DNA of 64,000 nt from Byssochlamys sp. IMV 00236 (Eukaryota; Ascomycota; Eurotiomycetes; Eurotiales; Thermoascaceae). The stretch is from NCBI GenBank assembly GCA_001931875.2, contig MSJH02000699.1, positions 1 to 64,000 on the forward strand, read 5' to 3'. The stretch's first letter is position 1. The number at the start of each line of letters is the position of its first letter. The position numbers and the translations under genes were made by a program. The notes beneath the pieces were generated by a model. The model was not told the origin of the DNA. It saw only the letters and a list, made by a program, of their open reading frames with translations, and did not search any database. Below are positions 38,101 through 47,047 of this stretch, piece after piece.

Positions 38101-38836
38101 CTAAAAGACAATAATAGACCCGCTCTTGACGCGGTGTCCTTTTTCCTTCATGTATGGCCCCAACGGGGGACTAGGTACGCCGACGGTCAAAAGCGGCCTG
38201 ATCTTCAACATTAGTTCCTGTAGATGATTTGGAATAAGACAAGATGATGGATCTAAATACAATAAATGATTATTATTCATTTGTCTTGTGTCCATGCAAA
38301 TGTTGTTATAATTAGCGTGTTTGTACTTGCCAGATCATCCTGCACTTGCTCAACGGAAGGAGCGCCAAAGATGAGCCCTTCATCCTTTGTCTCGCGAGCT
38401 AAGTATAGCTCAAATTTCGAACTAAAAGAATCTAGCTTCACGTGTAAACGACTACTATGCCCTCAGCTCATCTTCTTTCTGCCAGCAGAGTGATACAAAC
38501 ACTCTTTAACCATGAGAACGGGGAGCTCGTGCGACATAGTAGCGAAGAAAGAGAGCCAAGCAAGGTGGGCGTTTAATGCATCTTTATACTTCGCAGGACG
38601 AGCAGGATACTTCCGCAACACCACATTGTCGCAGACAGCCTGGATTTCTTGCAGAATAGACACTAGGAGACTGGTCCGGTTTGCGAGTAATCTGCAAAAG
38701 ACTCCCGCGATAATATATGCGGCCGATAATAGTGTGGAAATCTGAGACCACGGAAGCAAAACCTTTGGAAGAACATCTGATATAGAAATTGAATCTGGAT
38801 TGCTTAAAGAAATAGGGTACTGATATCTATCTGCTA
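38101..38836 (-). CDS. Unidentified gene, 3' exons only resolved
   Basis: Coding-like minus-strand sequence that I could model as three linked exons: about 38836-38501, 38398-38327 and 38252-38101 (stop TAG). Phases agree across both introns, although the first donor is the less usual GTTTGT. The translated part includes DSISISDVLPKVLLPWSQIS, a hydrophobic segment (TLLSAAYIIAGVF), RKYPARPAKYKDAL, DEGLIFGAPSVEQVQDDLA and LMLKIRPLLTVGVPSPPLG. I do not recognise the family. The 5' end is not resolved. Upstream, at about 39430-39650 on the same strand, lie further hydrophobic fragments broken by stops, so the gene may be decayed or have introns that I could not place. Confidence 0.4.
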
Positions 38837-39814
38837 TAACACGAACACAGTGTCCTTGGGTAAATTAGAAAGAAGTTGTCCTCTTATTCTTAACAACTGT
38901 AGTAGCTTAATACATAAAGGTAAATAACTGTTTACCCGCTAAAGGTAGCTGACTAACTTGCAATATTCTATATTACCTCTTTAGTTCATATTTACGTATT
39001 ATTTCCTCTTATTTTCTATAGCGCTATTGTTTATCTAAATTACGTTTGTGATAGAGAATTGGAAAGAAACGAAGGATGAATATTCTATCTTCCTGTCCTC
39101 TTTTATATGTATATTATTCCAATGTAGTATGTAACATCCTGAATTGGAGCAAGGAGTGTGTTAATACACCTAGGAAGCCCGTCCCTGCAGATCTTAAACA
39201 TCCACCGTGTAGTTTAGTTGCAATTCCTTTGGCGACAAGATTATTTTACTCCCTAAGGATAGTGATTGCTTGTGTCAAATATCTATGGAATCTGCAACAT
39301 GTCGGTGTCGGTATTTTCTGATATAGTGCTGCAATATGTCTGAGCATCCAAATTGTCAGTGTTGAGAAGTGTAGAAGCCGTATTGCTTGTCTTATCATGA
39401 GGCCACTGGAGATCCCTCGGTGCTGCCGCCGTTACTATTGTTATAGGAGGGACATAGAAGAAATAATGAGAGGGCCGATGGCAGCGATAGACAAGATACC
39501 AGTTGCACGGATATAGCCAACGGATCTAAGGGCAGCCGGAGTAACAATGGCATTGATCTTTCACAAGGCAAGAATCAGCGTGGGGATAACAATGCCCGAC
39601 AGCAGAATATGTCGGAACCTGCCTCCTGTCGGGTTTCTCCCACGCCTTCTAGCTTCACCCACAGAGATAAATAGGTTGAGCTAGTTGCTAGAGAATTCAA
39701 GTTGGACTTTATTCAGAAATCTATCACCAACAGAAAATCATCTGTCAATATCCAAACAGTCTTTGAACAATCGACTTAAGTCTGACAATATTGTGAAGAA
39801 CTCCTCTTAATATC
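38837..39814. other. AT-rich spacer with hydrophobic ORF fragments
   Basis: About 1 kb, AT-rich from 38880 to 39130. On the minus strand near 39640-39430 two short hydrophobic translations (around HILLSGIVIPTLILAL and RATGILSIAAIGPLIIS) suggest a former or spliced membrane protein. No reliable gene model was obtained. Confidence 0.35.
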
Positions 39815-40704
39815 ATGTCCATAGCTTCCCAACACCAGCAGCAACAGAATATCCAACAGCAACAGCAACAGCAGCAGCGGGAGCGAGAGCGCCGTATGAT
39901 CTGGTCCCGGCTTCCAAGTCTTCGTACAGGCCATGGAAGTCTCACAGATGTGTCTAGACGTCCCGCTCTGATTCTATCCAGAGATCAAATATTGCCCTGG
40001 CCGAACTTCATTAATAATGTTAGAAACCATACGAGGAGTGTTTGGGGTGATGTACCCAATCCATTCATTCCTGATGGTGGTATGGAATATTACCTAGTTG
40101 GTAACGAGATCAGTGTCTCCTCCCGTTTCATTGAGCGGGTACTCCAGTCACTAGGAGGAGTGTGCGCAAGATATCATCTTAACTTTGGAGATATCCAATC
40201 CGCAGATGGCGACGAGAAATACTGTGAACCTGGGTCGTTTCCCGATAGCACAATCCAAGGAGATAATGGCGAAAAACGTGCAGTAGCGGAGTTAAAAACT
40301 CCATGGACTACGAGCCTGTGGGATACCCTGGGCGACGATACACTAAAAGTTTGGGGTAGGTTATAAACTTTTCCTTCAAGTTATAGATAGGAAGACTAAC
40401 TAAGCATACAGGACAAATTGCCAGGTATATGGACGATTGCCGTTGTCGTTATGGTTACGTGTCGACCTATAATGAGACAGTCTTCATTATAAGACAAGGG
40501 AATTATACTTTCTGTTTATCACCATCTATTCAACATAATGTCAGTTCCCATAGGATGCCAGTTCGAATCAGCACCAGAGAAGCCATGGTCTTCTTTCTGT
40601 ATCTGGTTTCGCAAACAGACTATCACTTTCCCACAAGAGTTGGAAAGAGCCTGGTAAGAAGCATTTCCCGTGTGGCAGAGGATTCATACTCACACATGAG
40701 ATAG
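39815..40704 (+). CDS. Orphan protein with PD-(D/E)XK / RecB-like nuclease signature
   Basis: Two exons (39815-40355, 40412-40704) encode 277 aa. After a Gln-rich and Arg-rich start (residues 8-28) comes a globular region. P143-D144, then E159-x-K161 in AVAELKTPW, then Q182-x3-Y186 in GQIARYM, have the order and spacing of the PD-(D/E)XK core and the QxxxY motif of RecB/Cas4-like nucleases. CRYGYVSTYNETVFIIRQ follows, a pattern that recurs in uncharacterised fungal proteins. The nuclease assignment rests on these few residues and is inference; it could be an inactive relative. The gene sits in an AT-rich accessory region about 0.5 kb from an assembly gap. Confidence 0.6.
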
Positions 40705-42690
40705 ACGAACGGAAAGTGGAATATAGGAGACCACGGTTACGAAACTCGTTCAAAGTCCAATAAATAGTTCTATGACAGGACCTAGCACAGATGCGGAACT
40801 TTCAGGTTTAGAACTCGGCTAAGTAATCGTGCCCTTTTCTCTCTTTCCTTCTCTTCTTTTCTATCTTCTTTTCCTGTTTCCTGTCTTTCCTAATTTCTTC
40901 TATTTTTCTTTTGGTGTATGGTAGTGTTTATTAAATTATTCTTCAGTGATTTTAGAATTTTATAGATCTTGCAGAACATTTTAGTATAGAACATATCTGT
41001 TTGTATAAAAGACTAGATATTAAAGATATTGATAGTAGTAGGAGTCGTCGTCGTCGTGACCTAGTGGAGTTGCTCCATCTACTGAGCCTGCTATGCAGGG
41101 TATTGCATAAACTCTATCTAGATACGTTATGCAAACCCTTACTCTAAGCTGACCCCCTGAAAGTAGTTACTATTAAATAGTGCTGAAAGTTCCCGAGATC
41201 CCGCATATGGATACCTTCANNNNNNNNNNNNNNNNNNNNNNNNNNNNNNNNNNNNNNNNNNNNNNNNNNNNNNNNNNNACCTAGTAGTATTTGCTTTTGT
41301 TGTATAACTTTTCAATACCTGTTCCCCTATGCTCCCATATATTTATTTGCCAATTTTTCCTGGGCAAAAGGGTTTCTAATGCATATAGCTCTAGGAATTT
41401 GATGAGAATACCTAATTATCATCTATATGCCGCTTCTTTGGTAGTTACGTATATCAGTTAGTGTCTACGCCAGGGCCTATACCGGTTTGCAATAGCTTTG
41501 ATTAAAGCTTGGCGATAACCAAAAATTGTAGCCTTTATAGCCAGTTGCTGGTTGCTGCGCCTGCGTCTTTGATTGTACGGAATGTACTAGATGTTATGGG
41601 TATGGCTCCTTTGCTTAGCTTCTGACTGATATTTGTGCGAGATGCCATCTTCTGATTTAATTATTAGAACCTAGAGAAGAGTTATACACTTGGTATAGTT
41701 GGGCAAGGCTCGGGTCTTTGTAACCAACATTTTGCACATTCAGAATAGCCAGCATTAGCGTAGTCGAATAATAACAATTTTCCACAAGAATGATAGAAGC
41801 CTCTCTGAGACTAATAGCTGATATGCTTGCGATAACCGGGACTGCGATAGTGATAATGACTGTATTGATGGGATTCTGGCTCCGATGCTAGATATAGGCA
41901 ACCGTCACTACGTCCACTAGAATCATACGTGCTAAGGACATTCTATAACGTAATCGATAATTTCTGCAGAAGCTAACTGGAAATCAAATTCAAACAGTTG
42001 GGTGTTGGTCCTCGTGTTTGTTCCTTGGAAGTCTTGCGACTGTGTCTTTTAGCAGGTTGATATCAAATCTCGGTTTGGCAAATTGGCTGCTTATGGCCCT
42101 TGAAATATTGTATATAGCCGAATAACACGTTAACGACCTCCATCGTGATATATATAACAGGCGATCTTTGATTTGTTCTGCAGATCCTGTACTTTACGTA
42201 TGCTCTGGTAGGTCGAGTCAGCACTTGGCGCTGGTGCTTGCTTGTCAGTAACGCTATAGCGCATAGCGAAATAGGCCAAGGTCCTGATCGCACTGTAATC
42301 TAGACAGGTTACCGGCAACTCTTATAAAGTAGTGCTTGTAAAACTATTTGTGTCATGCATATAAAACAAGAAATATTAAGCTGTTAATTATAATTCTAAA
42401 GGAAATAAGCTATAAATGGCTTATATTACTCTATTTAAAAAGAATCAAATAAGCAATAAAAAGCTACTCTAATTTAAATTAAAAAGATAAGAATAAAAAT
42501 ACAGATAATTAGAAATAGTGGCTTAGAACTTATTTTAGGCAGCAAGAATTCAGAATAGAGTCTGTAAGCATAAATAGCAAATAGATTTTAGTACTCTCTA
42601 GTTCTTTAAGCAATTCAGATTCAATCCCCGCATCAAATGCCCTTTCAAAGTCTTTTCGTAGTCTTAGATTCCCACATATAGAGACGGCAG
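40705..42690. other. AT-rich spacer with assembly gap
   Basis: About 2 kb of AT-rich sequence with CTTT-rich tracts (40840-40920), a GTC/GTC trinucleotide patch (41044-41060) and the run of N. No gene was recognised on either strand. Confidence 0.5.
41220..41278. other. Assembly gap (59 N)
   Basis: Run of undetermined bases. The true missing length is unknown. Confidence 0.99.
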
Positions 42691-43692
42691 CTACCACCCC
42701 CAATCGTGTCTACCTAGAGCTACCATAGTATGTTTAAAATAGGTACTTGATTCAGTGACCGGTCTCATATAGTCACTACGAAATGCGAGCGCCGATAACC
42801 CGGTCCAATAGCTTGTGTTCAGAAAACTGTTAGAACTCTCTAGCACAGATAAACAACAGGATAAGCTTAAATTAATAACAGAAAAGAAAAGAAGCAAATA
42901 CTCACATCCTTTTGCTCTGCCGGTCATATTTGAGATCACGCGCAGCATTAAGGGAACTGAAGTCAAAATTCCGGAGGCGCATCTGCCTGTTACCAGATTA
43001 GTATTTGTTAAAGAGGCCGTATATTTGTTAAAGAGGCCGTAATGAATTGTGATCCAAAGATATATGGTGGGAACACAAGAAAAAATAAAAAGAAGCCTCA
43101 ACACTTACTCGAATACATCTAGCACCTGATCTCGAATTACTAGAATATCTTTTTCAAAGCTTAACTGCCTAGATATACCGCGGGCCCATTCCCCAGGAAC
43201 CTTTGACATCACAAGAATACGCAAATTTCCATTTGGAAGAGGATCCGTAATATCCTGAGTCCGTTCATCATGTGCAATGTACGATGGAGTGCATCCGATT
43301 GATTCGCATTTCTGGAGAACATCAATTTCTTTGGCGAAATTCTCGGATATAATCGGTTCCCAGCTGTAGTCTTCTTCTGTAACGTGGACCGGGTACATTC
43401 TAGCATGAGAATTCAGTATAAATGCACCTAGAGAATGTTCTTATGAACAAGAGAGAGAGAAAGAAAACAAGTTGTAGGATGCAACATACTGAACTCGAAA
43501 CTTCACAATGACGACTTTATTTTCCGGATCCTCAGCCTCAAACACGGCAGTTCGCGTATCTGTATCTCTTGAATAATGCTCATGCAGTAATCTCTTCAGA
43601 ATATAATCGCGGCTAGCGATATTTAAAGTAGTTCCCTCCTTTTTCTTAAGCACGGTTCCGTGCGGGAATGAGCAAAGTCCTTCTTCCAACAT
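42691..43692 (-). CDS. Small kinase-like protein (N-lobe only)
   Basis: Minus-strand exons 43692-43490, 43399-43109 and 42986-42906, then 42811-42691, give 231 aa. If the GTGAGT donor at 42905 is not used, the third exon ends at a TGA (42904-42902) and the protein is 192 aa. K64 in VVIVKF resembles the ATP-binding lysine of kinases, E92 in FAKEIDVLQK the helix-C glutamate, and RILVMSKVPGEW (about 129-139) a hinge. No HRD, DFG or other C-lobe motif follows, so a full catalytic domain is absent. The intron between exons 2 and 3 contains a perfect 20-bp tandem duplication. It may be a truncated copy of a fungal kinase-like family; activity is doubtful. Confidence 0.55.
43002..43041. repeat. 20-bp perfect tandem duplication
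   Basis: Two exact consecutive copies of the 20-mer TATTTGTTAAAGAGGCCGTA, lying in an intron of the kinase-like gene. Confidence 0.95.
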
Positions 43693-43769
43693 GTCGAATT
43701 TCTACCTTTTAGGATAGAAGGAGATTGAGAATAAAGTAGATTGAAAAGAAGCTATCTAGCTTTTCTAGA

Positions 43770-43997
43770 ATGGAAACGCAAGAGTATATACATACACCCT
43801 TTATTATAGACTATGATGCAACATATTCCCCGCTCAATGACGAGCTTCTACGCAACGATTATTCTCACCCAGGAGTGGTTTACATCTCGAGAACACGCGC
43901 AACTATGGCACTGCGGTACATTGAACCAAGGAATATTCGTATTATGACTGAATCTATACCTTTCGATATATTAGACATGAGGGAAATGTTTCATTAA
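43770..43997 (+). CDS. Small hypothetical ORF
   Basis: 75 codons starting METQEYIHTPFI, divergent from the kinase-like gene with 77 bp between starts. There is no signal peptide, membrane segment or known motif. Its composition is protein-like (few low-complexity runs), but with no family support it may be a chance ORF. Confidence 0.25.
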   Translation: METQEYIHTPFIIDYDATYSPLNDELLRNDYSHPGVVYISRTRATMALRYIEPRNIRIMTESIPFDILDMREMFH

Positions 43998-44497
43998 TCT
44001 GACAATTTATTTTCCTCTCCGTACTCAAACTATTGCCGCCTCTTGATAGAGCCTTCTCCGTAACTATCCAGCCTGGGACCGCAGGCAAATAACGTGAGAA
44101 ATATGACAATTCGTTGTATAATGGCCATCCGTACAATGGAAATAAATCATAACAAATTTATTGGCTTATATATGGTCTGGTATCTCCAAAATCGATAATG
44201 CTCAGAATGCTCTAGATACTCCAATGCGATGACCATGATATAGATGTGATAAGCGCTAGAAGCAGAACTAAAAGAGGGCAGTAGGACTGCCTGTCTAAAC
44301 CAACGTAGATCAACCTGCCCGTGAACCATAACCAGAATCGCGCCGTTGCAAGGATAATGATGTCGTGTACGCCGTATCGCGAATAACCAGAAGACGAGAC
44401 AAAAAGACAAATACTGAAGAGTCATCAAATCAGCGTCCTTGAAAAAGCCCTACTCGCAGAACACAGTTTCTGTAGTCTGTAAATGTTATATCCGCAA
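43998..44497. other. Spacer downstream of atg15
   Basis: 500 bp. A minus-strand ORF at 44428-44147 translates to a hydrophobic 93-residue sequence without recognisable features and is not called as a gene. Otherwise nothing was seen. Confidence 0.4.
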
Positions 44498-46509
44498 TTA
44501 CAAAGCTGCTGTTGGAGACGGGTCAAGACAGACGAATCCAAACCACGCCGAAGATGTACATGTGTGTCCTGTTGTGGACGGTAGCCTTGTCGGTTCGTGA
44601 GTTGGACCTGGTGTGATAGGAAAGCTCGTTGTGGCTGTAGTCGACTCGTCTAGACAACCCCAGAAGCGGCCTGGGAATTCACAGTTCGTCGAAGTTAGAG
44701 AAGATGGTTTAGGTGTCGAGGTGCTGGTAGGATCCCGACAACCAAACCACCCTGGAGTCTTACAGGACGTTGTCGAAGTCGGAGTCGGCGCGGCAGTGGT
44801 TGTAATTGATGGCGCTGGAGTCGCACGTGCGGTTGTTGAGGTGGTTGTCGGGTCCTTGCATCCGAACCAGCCCGGAGTCTTACAGGTTGATGTCGTGCTC
44901 GCGGTAGAGCTGCTAGATGAAGTTGTAGAGGTGGTCGTAGTCGTCTCATCCAGACAACCCCACCAGCCGGGTGTCTTGCAGGTGGACGTCCTTGTTCTCG
45001 TAGAAGATGTCGAGGTGGAGGTTGTGGTGGTTGTCGTGATCTCTGAACCATTGCTTTTGAAGAACTTCCAGAGATTGCAATCGTAGCATTCCTCTTCGGG
45101 TGCGCATTTAGGTACGTCTTCGTACGCTTCGATAACGTCGGAGATCACCTCTTTGATACGGTGAGTACCTATGCCGACTCGCCAGCCCTTGTCTTCAACT
45201 GTGTCATATACACACATTTGGCCAGTGTGGCATGCAGACTCCATGGCATACCCGCCCCAGGTGCAAACAGAGCTAGCTCCGTTGCATGTTCCCATGTAGA
45301 CAGGGTCTGCGGTGTGCCCGAAATGATACGCACCCGTGTATTTACGCTGCTGTGGGAGTCTGGGATCGTGTCCAGGGGGGGCCGGAAGCCCCAGTCGAGC
45401 TGCGGGTAGTGCCTCTGGAACTGCCTCAAATGTGACAACGGGTAGACCGAATGTCAGTCCCAGTAAGCTTGTCATCGCGCCGCCCAGTGAGTGACCTGTG
45501 AGCCAGACATCCGCACCGGGGTAGATGGCGGTAACGTTCGAGTACAGGTCGATAGCAGCACGATAGTAGCGGTTCTCATCCATCATTGCCTCAACGATAC
45601 AGGTCAGGTTACCTGTGTATGCTGACGAGTAGCAGTCGCACACCTGTCGCCAGAGATAAGAACCTCCCTGTCCACAGCAACAGCTGAAGTAGAGGTTGTC
45701 GTTAACCTTGTCGTTGGTCGTCGTACCCGCACCATCAAAGAGTGCCGGAGATGTGCCTTTCAGCGAGATCACAATAGTGCTGTTCGTCTGATCTGTGTAG
45801 ATATGACCCCTCAGCCCGTCACCCTCCCATCCGAAGCCTTGAGAGTAGTTCCATCCGCCGTGGATCTCCTCCCAATCGACAGTCCCGGGTTCTTCAACAT
45901 AATCATTCGCAGTCATCTTCGCGAAAGTCAAGACGGTCTCTTTATCCGTTATGTTTGGCCCGGCCACTTCGTCCATGACCCAGTCCGATCCGGAGAGTGC
46001 GACCGGCGATCCCCGCGATCTTGCCGCGGATAGGTGGTTCTCGATAACCGATAAGCGTCGATCGGCCAGTCTCTCGATCATCAAGGGGTGCGATAGAGCT
46101 GTCAAGGGAGCCAAAGGCTCCTGAACAGGTCTTATTTCGCTGCCATCTTCTGACACTTCCCAGAGGCGGGTATCTGGTCGGATATCGAGCTTCTTGTGGA
46201 GATTGGGGTGCCGGTAGGTGCCGCGGTGGAAGATATGGCGAAGGGTCTAATATCCGGTCAACATCAAACGCACGAGATGGATGAGCACCTAGTCTGACTT
46301 ACAAATTCATGTTTGCCTGAGGGCGTAGGATGATCAACTTCCGGAATCCGTGGCGGTACGATAGGGATCTCATCGGGCGAGGGGGCTCCGAAGTATAGCG
46401 GACTGTAGGCGGCAGCCGGGCTGGAGAGAAGAGCGAGGAGAGACAGGAAGCCTATTGCGAACATGACTTGCAGACAGGATCTCCGACGTCTCCGTTCACG
46501 AACAGACAT
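44498..46509 (-). CDS. atg15: Atg15 vacuolar phospholipase for autophagic bodies
   Basis: Two exons (46509-46303, 46246-44498) encode 651 aa. A basic N-terminus precedes one membrane anchor (about residues 14-34), which makes a type II protein routed through multivesicular bodies to the vacuole. The lipase class 3 domain contains GHSLGG (320-325) with nucleophile S322. D382 (HTADPV) and H431 (GTHRIKEV) fit the rest of the triad. Family knowledge: Atg15 lyses autophagic and Cvt vesicles. After about residue 470 comes a Thr/Ser-rich tail carrying five Cys-containing modules (starting near residues 492, 524, 564, 591 and 632), three of which begin CKTPGW(W/F)GC. The yeast enzyme lacks this tail. 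The gene is divergent from the VPS9 gene. Confidence 0.97.
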
Positions 46510-47047
46510 AACAACGGATGAGCATCGATGATTAAGTTGATGTCGACTAACTAGTTAGTTAATAGTCAAACAGGAGTTGCTGCAGACAAAAGCCCATCTA
46601 CCAAAGGGTGAATTAACTAACTTATCAGTCAAGGCGGTGACGCAGTGAGGCGGAGAGACTATCGTGCACGTGCCACATCAGCTGACCGCCCGCGCAGCCC
46701 TATCAGATTCAGGACAGTCCAGAGCTCCTCCATCGTGGTTTCACCTGAGCTTCAGGGATCGCAATAATAACAATAATAATAATAATCCTGATGCCTTGAT
46801 GACATGTCAGGAGGTCTTGCGGTGTGCATGCATTATTAGAGGAGACTCGGCTTTTTGCCTTATTTCACAGCCCTCGACATCCGTCCCGAAGCATCGTCCG
46901 TGCTGTCTCCGCTCAGTACCGAAGCGGTGTTACCAACGTCCCGACTATGCGGCGATCTGTTGATATCCCGCAGTCACCCCGCAACCGTTGAAGACCACCA
47001 GTGTGGAGTCTCTATCAGAGCATAGCCAACACTGGAACGGCGTGGGA
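46510..47047. promoter_or_regulatory. Divergent promoter region atg15 / VPS9 gene
   Basis: 538 bp between the two start codons. It contains an AAT/AAC microsatellite at 46763-46786 and a CACGTG at about 46667. TAGTTAGTTAATAG-like repeats lie near 46548-46565. Individual regulatory sites were not assigned. Confidence 0.4.
46763..46786. repeat. AAT microsatellite
   Basis: Seven to eight AAT/AAC units in the atg15-VPS9 intergenic region. Confidence 0.85.

Noticed and set aside
44147..44428. 93-codon hydrophobic ORF on the minus strand downstream of atg15
   Set aside because: No family features, no supporting splice structure, AT-rich surroundings.
44613..45086. 157-codon ORF opposite the atg15 tail
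   Set aside because: Shadow of the Thr/Ser/Cys repeat coding region; Val-rich antisense translation.
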